A DNA stretch of 64,000 nucleotides from Mesorhizobium sp. LMG 17147 (GTDB taxonomy: Bacteria > Pseudomonadota > Alphaproteobacteria > Rhizobiales > Rhizobiaceae): contig NZ_JANCTC010000001.1 in NCBI RefSeq assembly GCF_024297145.1, positions 708,938 to 772,937 of the forward strand, read 5' to 3'. Positions 46,173 to 54,494 of the stretch are shown here, piece by piece (positions within the stretch are counted from its first letter, which is position 1; every line of letters starts with the position of its first letter). The notes under the pieces are model-generated. The model ran no database searches. It was given only the letters and a program-made list of their open reading frames with translations, and was not told where the DNA came from. The position numbers were made by a program, and so were the translations under genes.

Positions 46173-46200
46173 AAAAGGGGCCCTGCCTGCGCAGGACCCC
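46173..46200 (-). terminator. intercistronic hairpin after chvE
   Basis: On the minus strand GGGGTCCTGC and GCAGGGCCCC make a 10 bp stem (one T-G pair) with a GCAG loop, followed by TTTTCG. Sitting between chvE and gguA, it probably acts as a partial terminator or 3'-end stabiliser that keeps ChvE more abundant than the transporter. Confidence 0.65.
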
Positions 46201-46217
46201 AGGCTTTGTAACCGCGA

Positions 46218-47282
46218 TTACTTCAGTTCTTCGGCCTTGATGTAGCCGGAGTCGACCACCAGCGCCTGGTAGTTCGACTTGTCGACGTCATGCGGCGTCA
46301 GCAGGATCGAGGGAACGACCTTGACGTCGTTGTTGTAGGTCGTGGTGTCGAGGCCTTCCGGCTTGCCGCCAGAGAGCACCTTATCGACGAGTTCGACCGT
46401 CGCCTTGGCGAGTTCGCGCGTGTCCTTGAACACGGTCGAATACTGTTCGCCGGCGATGATCGCCTTGACCGAAGCGGTCTCGGCGTCCTGTCCGGTGACG
46501 ATCGGCCATGGCTGATCGGCAGTGCCGTAGCCTACGGCGCGCAGCGAAGCGATGATGCCGCGCGACAGGCCGTCATAGGGCGAGAGCACGCCATCGACGC
46601 GGCTGCCGTCCGAGTAGTTGGCGGAGAGCAGATTGTCCATGCGGGCCTGGGCGGTTGCCGCCAGCCAGCGCAGCGTGCCGACCTTGTCCATGCCCATCTG
46701 GCCGGACTTCACGACGAGGGTCTTGTCGTCGATCAGCGGCTGAAGAACCGACATGGCGCCGTTATAGAAGAAGAACGCGTTGTTGTCGTCCGGCGAACCG
46801 CCGAACAGCTCGATGTTGAACGGTCCCTTCTTCTCGGGATAACCGAGGCCCTTGAGCAGCGATTTGGCCTGGATGACGCCGACGCCGAAATTGTCGAAGG
46901 TGGTGTAGTAGTCGACATTTGGCGTCTTCTTGATCAGGCGGTCGTAAGCGACGACGACAACGCCGGCGTCATTGGCCTTCTGCAGCGCATCGCCCATCGT
47001 GGTGCCGTCGATCGAAGCGATGATCAGCGCCTTCGGGCCCTTGGTGATTTCGTTTTCCAGCTGGCTGAGCTGGTTCGGAATGTCGTCCTGCGCATATTGC
47101 AGGTCGACAGTGTAGCCCAAAGCCTCGAGCTGGGACTTGACGGCGTCGCCGTCGTTGATCCAGCGCTGCGAGGTCTTGGTGGGCATCAGCACGCCGATCA
47201 GGCCTTCGCCCGCCTGCGCCGGCAGCGTCATGGCCGCGATGCCTAGGGCCGCGACGGCGGCCAGTGTCTTGATAATCTTCAC
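46218..47282 (-). CDS. chvE: multiple monosaccharide-binding protein ChvE
   Basis: 354 aa from GTG 47282 after GGGAGAG. A signal peptide ([20 protein letters not shown]) precedes a type I sugar-binding protein fold with [18 protein letters not shown] and [17 protein letters not shown]. Length and motifs agree with Agrobacterium ChvE, which binds several aldoses for GguAB import and, in Agrobacterium, also stimulates VirA. Here virulence genes are absent, so only the uptake and chemotaxis roles are inferred. Divergent from gbpR. Confidence 0.93.
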   Translation of the reverse strand: MKIIKTLAAVAALGIAAMTLPAQAGEGLIGVLMPTKTSQRWINDGDAVKSQLEALGYTVDLQYAQDDIPNQLSQLENEITKGPKALIIASIDGTTMGDALQKANDAGVVVVAYDRLIKKTPNVDYYTTFDNFGVGVIQAKSLLKGLGYPEKKGPFNIELFGGSPDDNNAFFFYNGAMSVLQPLIDDKTLVVKSGQMGMDKVGTLRWLAATAQARMDNLLSANYSDGSRVDGVLSPYDGLSRGIIASLRAVGYGTADQPWPIVTGQDAETASVKAIIAGEQYSTVFKDTRELAKATVELVDKVLSGGKPEGLDTTTYNNDVKVVPSILLTPHDVDKSNYQALVVDSGYIKAEELK

Positions 47283-47597
47283 ATTAACTCTCCCTGGTTG
47301 ATGGACGCGTACCCTTGGGTTTCGTGGGCCGCGCAATCGTGCAGGAGCGCCAAAGGCGCCGCTGCCGTCAATCGATCTCCGGTATCCTCCCAATCGGCCC
47401 CGAAACTCTGGTTTCAATCGATACGAGTTTTCTCTCGTCACCGATCGTCAAGTCTCAGGACGCGCGGAGGGTGTGTCGCTTTGCCATAACTGTCAAATGC
47501 GATCTTTGATGGTTGCTATATCGAGACTGATATGGCTTAGGCTAGTGGCGACGCCGCCGGATTGCCGGGGCGGCGGGCGTGCGAGTAGGGAAAAATC
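47283..47597. promoter_or_regulatory. chvE-gbpR intergenic control region with two LysR-type dyads
   Basis: 315 bp without a gene. Two short dyads are visible: ACGAG-N6-CTCGT at 47423-47438 and ATATC-N6-GATAT at 47518-47533. LysR operators have this size (T-N11-A), so both are candidate GbpR sites. Neither is proven. Confidence 0.45.
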
Positions 47598-48587
47598 ATG
47601 GCGGCGCTGCGAAATCCTGGCGGAATATCAGCCGGTTACGATGAAATCCCGAGCGATGGCGGAACCTTGCTGCGCAGCGGCTTGAGCCTGCGTCACATGC
47701 GCATGATCGCAGCCCTCGACGAGCACGGCCGGGTGAGCGCCGCGGCCCAGGTCATGAACATCTCGCAGCCGGCGGCCTCGCGCATGATCGCCGAGATGGA
47801 GGCCGTGCTCGATGTCAAGCTCTGCGAAAGGCTGCCGCGCGGCATCACGCTGACGCCCTATGGCAAGGCGTTGGCACGGCGCGCGCGATCGATCCTGCTC
47901 GAGATGCGCGAGGTCGACCGTGAGATTTTCGAGCTCAAGGCGGGCAAGGGCGGCTCGGTGTTCCTGGGGGCGGTAACAGCACCGGCGATCGAGCTGGCGG
48001 TACCGGCGATCCGCGAGATCCGGCGCCTCTATCCGCGCATCGAAATCACCATGCAGGTCGAGACCTCGAACGTGTTGGCGCGCGAGCTGATCGCCTCGCG
48101 CCACGATTTCATCATCGCCCGCATCCCCGACGACCTCAATCCGCGGCTATTCGAAGCCCGCGTCATCGGCGTCGAGAAGGCCTGCCTGATCGTGCGCCGC
48201 GGCCACCCGCTGACCAAGGGCAAGGTGGTGCGGCTGGAAGACACCGCCGCCTATGACTGGGTTTTCCAGTCGGGCGGCTCGCCGCTGCGCCAGGCGATGG
48301 AGAGTAACTTCCTGAACCGAAACATCGCGCTGCCGGACCGCATCCTCAATACCAGCTCGCTGCTATTGACTCTGGTCATGGTCGCGCAATCCGACGCCAT
48401 CGCGCCGGTTTCGATCCAGGTCGCGAAGTTCATCCAGAACCCGGAAGGCCTGGCCGGCGCCATCGATGTTGTCCAGACCGAGTTCGACATCGAGGTCAGA
48501 CCCTACAGCCTGATCACGGTGAAGAACCGCGCGCTGTCGCCGGCAGCCAAGATGCTGCACGATTTCATTTTACGAGAGGTGGGCTGA
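47598..48587 (+). CDS. gbpR: LysR-family regulator of the sugar transporter, GbpR-like
   Basis: 329 aa. A LysR helix-turn-helix (SAAAQVMNISQPAASRMIAE at about 50-69) is preceded by a 30-residue N-terminal extension typical of the GbpR group, and a periplasmic-binding-like effector domain follows (from about 115). Agrobacterium gbpR lies divergent to chvE and controls it in response to L-arabinose, galactose and fucose. The same arrangement here supports that role; the inducer is inference. Confidence 0.86.
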   Translation: MAALRNPGGISAGYDEIPSDGGTLLRSGLSLRHMRMIAALDEHGRVSAAAQVMNISQPAASRMIAEMEAVLDVKLCERLPRGITLTPYGKALARRARSILLEMREVDREIFELKAGKGGSVFLGAVTAPAIELAVPAIREIRRLYPRIEITMQVETSNVLARELIASRHDFIIARIPDDLNPRLFEARVIGVEKACLIVRRGHPLTKGKVVRLEDTAAYDWVFQSGGSPLRQAMESNFLNRNIALPDRILNTSSLLLTLVMVAQSDAIAPVSIQVAKFIQNPEGLAGAIDVVQTEFDIEVRPYSLITVKNRALSPAAKMLHDFILREVG

Positions 48588-48663
48588 GGCTTGGAGCGAG
48601 TAGCGGGGCGCATTCCGTGGCCCCGAGCGGCGCCGGTGCACGTTGGCAATACCGAGGATGCTC

Positions 48664-48693
48664 AAAAAAGCCCGCCAGCAGAAGCCAGCGGGC
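48664..48693 (-). terminator. intrinsic terminator for the tRNA-Gly transcript
   Basis: On the minus strand GCCCGCTGGC and GCTGGCGGGC form a 10 bp stem (two wobble pairs) with a TTCT loop, followed by TTTTTTG. It is about 180 bp downstream of tRNA-Gly on the same strand and convergent with gbpR. Confidence 0.7.
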
Positions 48694-48873
48694 AAAGGGT
48701 AGACATTCCGGTTGGGGTCATTCGAGGCCCCGCCGACCCTCAATGTGAAATATTCCAGGAACCGGTACATCGGCCAAACAGATGAAAGGCGGCCAGCCGG
48801 GTTGCAAAAAACTGGCTGTAAGTCCGCTGGTTTTCAACTGGCCAAAACAAGTGCAATGCACTGGGGCAAAAAC

Positions 48874-48947
48874 TGGAGCGGGTAGCGGGAATCGAACCCG
48901 CGCGTTCAGCTTGGGAAGCTGACAAGCTACCATTACATCATACCCGC
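48874..48947 (-). tRNA. tRNA-Gly (anticodon CCC)
   Basis: 74 nt including an encoded CCA end. The acceptor stem GCGGGTA/TACCCGC, the T arm CGGGTTCGATTCCCG and the anticodon stem TCAGC/GCTGA with loop TTCCCAA are all complete. The anticodon is CCC, reading GGG. The discriminator base is U, as usual for tRNA-Gly. Confidence 0.95.
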
Positions 48948-49079
48948 GCTGGTTCCTCCGATATCATGGCCCGGCGCCGATGCGCAATCCGGTTTGAGGG
49001 CTCGGCTTGATGCAGGGCTGTCAACTGCGTATTTCTGGGCATGTGCCCGAATCGCGGCACCCGACTGTGGAGACAGGCC

Positions 49080-49343
49080 TTGTCCGCACTGAACCGCTTT
49101 CTCGGCGATACGCCGCTCCGGGTGATCCTGAAGCTGCTTGTGGTGTCGTTCCTCGTCGGCTTGGTCATGAATGCCTTCGGCTGGTCGCCGATGGACGTGC
49201 TTTACGGCATCCGCAAATTCTTCATCGACCTGTGGAATTTGGGCTTCCACGCCATCGACCGTTTCCTCGGCTACATCCTGCTCGGTGCTGCGATCGTCGT
49301 GCCGGCCTTTATCCTGCTCAGGATCGCCAATTTCAGGAAGTGA
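49080..49343 (+). CDS. small membrane protein, DUF6460
   Basis: 87 aa from TTG 49080, preceded by GGAGA. Two membrane helices (about residues 15-35 and 60-82) frame a short loop with WSPMDVLYGIRKFFIDL. Length and the central motif fit DUF6460 proteins of alphaproteobacteria; function is unknown. An in-frame ATG at 49041 gives a 100 aa form but has no ribosome site. It is 3 bp from the convergent deacetylase-like gene. Confidence 0.72.
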   Translation: MSALNRFLGDTPLRVILKLLVVSFLVGLVMNAFGWSPMDVLYGIRKFFIDLWNLGFHAIDRFLGYILLGAAIVVPAFILLRIANFRK

Positions 49344-49346
49344 ATT

Positions 49347-50249
49347 TCAGGCGTATTCCGCAGCCACCTCGAACAGGATGGCGTGGCGTGCGGCGAGTGC
49401 TGCGACATCCGCCGAATAGCCGCCGCCGATGACCCCGCACACCGGGATATCGAGCGTGCGGAAATGGCGGATCACCATATCGTCACGGGCGCGCAGCCCG
49501 TTATCCGTGAGCGACAACCTGCCGAGCCGGTCCTCGACATGGATATCGACGCCGGCATTGTAGAAGACGAGATCCCAGCGCCTTCGCGCCGACAGCTCCG
49601 GCAGGATGGCGTTCAGCCGCTCCAGATAGGCTGCATCGCCGGTTCCGTCGGGCAGGGCGATGTCCAGATCGGAGGCGATCTTGCGCGCGGGGTAGTTGCG
49701 GTCGCCATGCATGGAGAAGGTGAACACGCGCGGCTCGTCGCCCAGGATGTCGGCCGTGCCGTCGCCCTGATGCACGTCGAGGTCGACGACCAGGATGTTT
49801 TGGGCAGCAGCTTCGGCGAGCAGCACCAGCGCGGCAACGGCTACGTCATTGAAGGTGCAGAAGCCGGCGCCTTGCGCGCGCCGCGCATGATGGCTGCCGC
49901 CGGCGGTGTTGCAGGCGATGCCGTTCAGCAAGGCCAGCCGCGCCGCCAGCACCGTGCCGGCCGTTGCGAGCTGCGCCCTCAGCGAAACCCGCTGTCCAAT
50001 GGGGAAACCGATCTCGCGCTCGATCCTCACCGGCACTTCGCAGGCAAGCACCTGGTCGACATAGTCTGCCGCGTGGGCAAGCTTCAGCCATGATGGCCGC
50101 GCCGCCTCCGGCATGTTGAGCGCTTCGGGCTGCGCCAGGCCGCGCGCCCGCAAGGCATCCATCAGCAGCGGATATTTGCTCATCGGGAAGCGGTGGTTGA
50201 CGGCGAAGCCGGCGTCGTAGTCGGGATGATGAACGATCTGCAAGGGCAT
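49347..50249 (-). CDS. histone deacetylase/AcuC-family hydrolase
   Basis: 300 aa from ATG 50249. The arginase-deacetylase fold is apparent: GGSHHARRAQGAGFCTFND holds the His-His pair, DLDVHQGDGTAD holds two zinc ligands, and YNAGVDIHVED near 230 holds the third. In bacteria this family deacetylates polyamines, acetoin-related or other small substrates. No substrate is suggested by neighbours. It is divergent from the MATE gene. Confidence 0.88.
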   Translation of the reverse strand: MPLQIVHHPDYDAGFAVNHRFPMSKYPLLMDALRARGLAQPEALNMPEAARPSWLKLAHAADYVDQVLACEVPVRIEREIGFPIGQRVSLRAQLATAGTVLAARLALLNGIACNTAGGSHHARRAQGAGFCTFNDVAVAALVLLAEAAAQNILVVDLDVHQGDGTADILGDEPRVFTFSMHGDRNYPARKIASDLDIALPDGTGDAAYLERLNAILPELSARRRWDLVFYNAGVDIHVEDRLGRLSLTDNGLRARDDMVIRHFRTLDIPVCGVIGGGYSADVAALAARHAILFEVAAEYA

Positions 50250-50371
50250 GGGACGGGCGGTGCGCCAGAGGCGGGTTTCGGTTGACCATAGCGGGGTGGA
50301 TGGTTGCGCGAGGTCCGCAAACTGGGGCACATCGGCTAGCAGATCAAGCCGCAACAGGAAGCAACACGCGT

Positions 50372-51724
50372 TTGGAGCAGGCTTTACCCACCGAAACCCA
50401 CGCCACCGAAGCCAGGGCCTTCGTCGTCACCAACCGCTCGGTGCTCGCCATCGCCGTGCCGATGACGCTTGCCTATCTGACGACGCCGTTGCTCGGAATC
50501 GTCGACACGGCGGTGGTTGGGCAGTTCGGCGACGCCGCCCTTCTCGGCGGCCTGGCGGCCGGCGCCCTGATCTTCGACGTCGTTTTCACCACCTTCAACT
50601 TCCTGCGCTCCGGCACCACCGGCCTCGTCGCCCAGGCCTTCGGGCGCGGCGATGCGCTGGAGGAGCAGGCGGTGTTCTGGCGCGCCGTGCTGATCGCGGT
50701 CGTCGCCGGCGTCGTGCTTGCCGCGCTTGCGCCGCTGGTTTCCGCCGCCGGGCAATGGTTCATCGGCGCCGAACCGCGCGTCAGCGCGGCGATGGACGTC
50801 TATATCCGCATCAGGATGCTCGCAGCACCGTTCTCGCTGATCAATTACGCCGTCCTTGGCTACGTGCTCGGGCGCGGCGAGGGCGGGCTCGGGCTGATGC
50901 TGCAATTGATACTGAACGGCATCAACATCGGCCTCTGCTTCCTGCTTGGGCTGGAGCTCGGCTGGGGCGTTGCCGGCGTTGCCTGGGCAACGGTCACCGG
51001 CGAATTCGTCGCCATGCTGCTTGGTCTCGCCATTGTCGGCCGGCGCTTTTGGGCAGCGCCCACGCTGCCGCGCCACCGCGTCCTCGATTTGCCGGCATTC
51101 CTGCGCATGATGTCGCTCAATCGCGATATCATGATCCGCTCCTTTTCGCTGCTCGCCGCCTTTGCGCTGTTCACGCGCCAAGGCGCTCAGTTCGGCACGC
51201 TGACGCTGGCCGCCAACGCCGTGCTGATGAACCTCTTCCTGGTTGCCGGCTATTTCCTCGACGGTTTCGCCACTGCCGCCGAGCAGCTCGCCGGCCGCGC
51301 CATTGGAGCGCGCGCCGCCACCGCCTTTAACCAGGCGGTGCGGCTGACGCTGCTTTGGGGGCTCGGTCTGGCGGGCGCGGCGACGCTCTTCTTCCTGCTG
51401 GAGGGCACCGATCTCGTCGCCCTGATCACGACCTCGACGGACGTCCGCGCCATTGCCGACATCTACTTGCCATGGGCGGCGTTCACCGCGCTCAGCGGCG
51501 TGCTGGCTTTCGAGATGGACGGTGTCTTCATCGGCGCAACATGGTCGCGCGACATGCGCAACATGATGCTGGTGTCGTTCCTGTCGTTCAGCGCCGCCCT
51601 GCTGATTCTGGTGCCGGCCTTCGGCAATCACGGCTTGTGGGCGGCGTTGCATGTCTTCCTGCTGGTACGCGGCTTCAGCCTGCTCGCCATATTGCGGCTG
51701 CGGGTGCGCACCGCCTTTAACTAA
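50372..51724 (+). CDS. MATE family efflux transporter (DinF-like)
   Basis: 450 aa from TTG 50372, 10 bp after an AGGAAG site; a longer frame exists but begins inside the divergent promoter region. Twelve membrane helices are spread evenly, with family motifs such as VVGQFGDAALLGGLA near residue 50 and AGYFLDGFATAAEQLAGRAI near 295. MATE proteins export cationic compounds using Na+ or H+. The gene is convergent with pyrD (3 bp). Confidence 0.88.
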   Translation: MEQALPTETHATEARAFVVTNRSVLAIAVPMTLAYLTTPLLGIVDTAVVGQFGDAALLGGLAAGALIFDVVFTTFNFLRSGTTGLVAQAFGRGDALEEQAVFWRAVLIAVVAGVVLAALAPLVSAAGQWFIGAEPRVSAAMDVYIRIRMLAAPFSLINYAVLGYVLGRGEGGLGLMLQLILNGINIGLCFLLGLELGWGVAGVAWATVTGEFVAMLLGLAIVGRRFWAAPTLPRHRVLDLPAFLRMMSLNRDIMIRSFSLLAAFALFTRQGAQFGTLTLAANAVLMNLFLVAGYFLDGFATAAEQLAGRAIGARAATAFNQAVRLTLLWGLGLAGAATLFFLLEGTDLVALITTSTDVRAIADIYLPWAAFTALSGVLAFEMDGVFIGATWSRDMRNMMLVSFLSFSAALLILVPAFGNHGLWAALHVFLLVRGFSLLAILRLRVRTAFN

Positions 51725-51727
51725 TCG

Positions 51728-52804
51728 CTAAAGCGGTTTCACCGCCCATTGATCGAGGCGGCTGTCGCGAAGCTCGCGCAGCGACTTCAGCCCTTGACTG
51801 TTCATGAAACGAGCCATGCCGGAAAGAATGCGCCCCGGCAGCGCGGGCCCAGCATAGATCATGCCGGTATAGAGCTGCACGAGATCGGCGCCGGCGCGGA
51901 TCTTTTCCAGGGCCGTCTCGGCGGAATCAACGCCGCCGACGCCGATGATAGTGGTATCCGGGCCAAGCAGTTTTCGCATCCTTGCCAACACGATGGTCGA
52001 GCGCTCGAACAAGGGTTTCCCCGAAAGACCGCCGGCCTCGCCGGCAAGGCCGGCGTTGCGCAGGCCGGATCGCGCGATCGTGGTGTTGGAGACGATGAGG
52101 CCGTCAATCTGCTTCTCGGTGAGCTCGGCGGCGATGTCCTCCAACTCGGCCTCGACCAGGTCCGGCGCGATCTTGAGGAAGACCGGTGGTCTCGCGGATG
52201 CTGCCGCACGCGCGGCCATGACACGCGACAGGAGTTCGCCAAGCTGTTCGCGTGCCTGCATGTTGCGCAGGCCCGGCGTGTTCGGCGAGGAGATGTTGAT
52301 TGCCAGATAACTGGCATATCGCGCAAACCGGATCACGCTGCGTTCATAGTCACTGACGCGGTCGGTGCTGTCCTTGTTGGCGCCGATGTTGACGCCGACG
52401 ATGCCGGCACGGCCCATGCGGGCGGCAAGGCGCTTTTCCGCGGCGTCGTGGCCCTCATTGTTGAAGCCCAGCCGATTGATCACCGCCCCGTCCGAAGGCA
52501 GCCGGAAAACGCGCGGCTTCGGATTGCCGCCCTGCGGCAGCGGTGTGATCGTGCCGACCTCGGCGAAGCCGAAGCCGAGGCCGAGCAGCGCGTCCGGCAC
52601 TTCGGCATTCTTGTCGTAACCCGCCGCCATGCCGAGCGGGTTCGGGAAATCGAGTCCGCAACGGCTGACCTTTAGCCTGGTGTCCTGCGGCGGACGACCG
52701 GCGACCGGCAGCCCGCATCTCAGCGCGGCGATCGACAGTCCATGCGCGGTTTCCGGATCGAGCGTGAACAGCAGTTTCTGGCCGATCCGGCCGAGCGCGC
52801 TCAT
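51728..52804 (-). CDS. pyrD: dihydroorotate dehydrogenase (quinone), class 2
   Basis: 358 aa. FMN-binding motifs are present (NPLGMAAGYDKNAEVPDALL near 55, VNIGANKDS near 140) and the class 2 catalytic serine lies in INISSPNTPGLRN near 171. An N-terminal amphipathic helix links it to the membrane. It oxidises dihydroorotate to orotate in pyrimidine synthesis using quinone. Its start overlaps the upstream DUF952 gene by 4 bp (ATGA), so it is translationally coupled to that gene. Confidence 0.96.
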   Translation of the reverse strand: MSALGRIGQKLLFTLDPETAHGLSIAALRCGLPVAGRPPQDTRLKVSRCGLDFPNPLGMAAGYDKNAEVPDALLGLGFGFAEVGTITPLPQGGNPKPRVFRLPSDGAVINRLGFNNEGHDAAEKRLAARMGRAGIVGVNIGANKDSTDRVSDYERSVIRFARYASYLAINISSPNTPGLRNMQAREQLGELLSRVMAARAAASARPPVFLKIAPDLVEAELEDIAAELTEKQIDGLIVSNTTIARSGLRNAGLAGEAGGLSGKPLFERSTIVLARMRKLLGPDTTIIGVGGVDSAETALEKIRAGADLVQLYTGMIYAGPALPGRILSGMARFMNSQGLKSLRELRDSRLDQWAVKPL

Positions 52805-53151
52805 TCGGCCTCCAGCGCCGGGAATTCATGCTGCCCGTCGGCGCCGAGCGGCAATGCCTGCACCGAAACGACCGCATCGAGGCCGAGCGCGTCGTAGAGA
52901 TGCGGGAACAAGGCGCCGCCGCGCGAGACCTCATATTTCAGCGCATCGCCAAGGCGCGCGCCGTCGACGGCGACCAGCAGCAACCCGCCCTGGCCGGCGA
53001 AATGTTTGGCCGCCGTTTCCCGAACCTGCCCGGCGGCGGAAAAATGGATGAAACCGTCGGCGACGTCGATCGGCGCGCCGGTGAATCGGCCTTCCCTTTC
53101 GGCCTCGCGCCAAAGCGCCTCGGGAACTATCTTGTAGATGATCTCGGACAT
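52801..53151 (-). CDS. DUF952 domain protein
   Basis: 116 aa from ATG 53151 (MSEIIYKIVPEALWREAERE). The DUF952 signature DGFIHFSAAGQVRETA occurs near residue 34, and the fold is related to the ADP-ribosyltransferase-like superfamily. The gene is translationally coupled to pyrD downstream, a pairing seen in many rhizobia. The function is unknown; an enzymatic role in nucleotide metabolism is only a guess from the partner. Confidence 0.85.
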   Translation of the reverse strand: MSEIIYKIVPEALWREAEREGRFTGAPIDVADGFIHFSAAGQVRETAAKHFAGQGGLLLVAVDGARLGDALKYEVSRGGALFPHLYDALGLDAVVSVQALPLGADGQHEFPALEAE

Positions 53152-53277
53152 GGTTGCGCTATAGTCCGAACCGACCACGCGGGGAAGGGCAGGCCCGTGT
53201 TCTTCCCCATCTCAGGTTCGTCCCCATTTCAGGCGCAAACTGTGATAGATTGCGCTGACTGGCTCATGGAGGAAAAC

Positions 53278-53709
53278 ATGCGTCTGAAACACGTCTTGAT
53301 CCCCGCAGCACTGGTCTCGCTTATAGCGGCGTCGGCCTCTTCCGAGGAAGCCGATCGCTACCGGTTGGAAAAATCGGCCAATGGCTATGTCCGCATGGAT
53401 ACGCAAACCGGCGCCATGTCGCTCTGCGAGGAGCGCTCCGGTCAGCTTGTCTGCAAGACGGCGGCCGACGAACGTGCCGCCTTCCAGGATGAGGTCGACC
53501 GGCTGCAAAATTCGGTGAAGGCGCTCGACGAACGCGTCGCCAAGCTCGAAAATTCGCTTGCCGCGCGTCTCGAATCGACTTTGCCCAGCGAGGAGGATTT
53601 CAACAAGACGATGGGTTACATGGAGCGCTTCCTGCGTAGCTTCATGGACATCGTCAAGGACATGGACAAGGACGAAGACGGCGCCAAGCCCAATTCGCAA
53701 AAGACCTAG
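53278..53709 (+). CDS. hypothetical periplasmic coiled-coil protein
   Basis: 143 aa from ATG 53278 after ATGGAGG. A signal peptide (HVLIPAALVSLIAASASSE) is followed by a short domain with two cysteines (GAMSLCEERSGQLVCKT) and a heptad coiled coil at about 60-95 (VDRLQNSVKALDERVAKLEN), then an acidic-basic tail. The paired cysteines may form a disulfide. No family function is known to me. It lies between the DUF952 gene and the response regulator without clear operon links. Confidence 0.68.
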   Translation: MRLKHVLIPAALVSLIAASASSEEADRYRLEKSANGYVRMDTQTGAMSLCEERSGQLVCKTAADERAAFQDEVDRLQNSVKALDERVAKLENSLAARLESTLPSEEDFNKTMGYMERFLRSFMDIVKDMDKDEDGAKPNSQKT

Positions 53710-53837
53710 GCAATTCGCAAAAAGACCTGGGGCGGGAACAGCAAGCCGGCCACGCCGAACAGCAGGCATGGCGTTATGATCGTTCAGATCCTGCAAGGCG
53801 GAAAATCGCGAACGGGATTCGGGGAGGGATATCACCG

Positions 53838-54491
53838 TTGGGCTACACATTCGTCATTGCCGACGATCATCCGCTTTTTCGCGGTGCATTGAGGGAGGCA
53901 CTCGCGGGCATCGGAGACGTTGCCGCCATTCACGAGGCCGGCGATTTCGAAAGCGCCAAGGCGCTGGTCCTGGCCAATGAAGATGTCGATCTGGTGCTGC
54001 TCGATCTCTCGATGCCGGGGGCAAGCGGTCTTTCCGGCCTGATTTCGTTGCGCGGCATCCATCCGGCGGTGCCAATGATGGTGGTCTCGGCGCATGACGA
54101 TCCGGTGACGATCCGGCGCGCGCTCGATCTCGGCGCCTCCGGCTTCATCTCCAAATCGGCCAGCATGGAGGAGATCCGCAATGCGGTGCAGTCGGTGCTC
54201 GCAGGTGATATCGCGGCACCCGCCGGGGTCGATCTCGGCGTCGAGCGCGATCCCGAGATTTCCGACCTGATCAAGCGGCTGCAGGCGCTGACCCCACAGC
54301 AGACGCGCGTGCTCGGCATGCTGGCTGAGGGACTGCTCAACAAGCAGATCGCCTACGAGCTCGGGGTCTCCGAAGCGACGATCAAAGCGCATGTCTCGGC
54401 CATCCTGCAGAAGCTCGGCGTCGACAGCCGCACCCAGGCAGTCATCCTTTTGTCCAAAATAGGCAGCGACCCGCTGCAGACGGCCGGCTGA
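53838..54491 (+). CDS. LuxR-type (NarL/CrbR-like) response regulator
   Basis: 217 aa from TTG 53838, after GGGAGGG. The receiver domain has the acidic pair D9-D10 (VIADDHPLF) and phosphoacceptor in LVLLDLSMPGASG (about residue 56), with the lysine in FISKSASM. A LuxR helix-turn-helix follows (LTPQQTRVLGMLAEGLLNKQ at about 151-170). Its stop is 3 bp from the convergent hybrid kinase, which suggests that they form a two-component pair like CrbS/CrbR, the acetate switch. The target is not visible here. Confidence 0.88.
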   Translation: MGYTFVIADDHPLFRGALREALAGIGDVAAIHEAGDFESAKALVLANEDVDLVLLDLSMPGASGLSGLISLRGIHPAVPMMVVSAHDDPVTIRRALDLGASGFISKSASMEEIRNAVQSVLAGDIAAPAGVDLGVERDPEISDLIKRLQALTPQQTRVLGMLAEGLLNKQIAYELGVSEATIKAHVSAILQKLGVDSRTQAVILLSKIGSDPLQTAG

Positions 54492-54494
54492 TCC

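Noticed and set aside
48874..48947. tRNA as integration site of a genomic island
   Set aside because: No integrase gene or direct repeat of the tRNA end is seen on either side.
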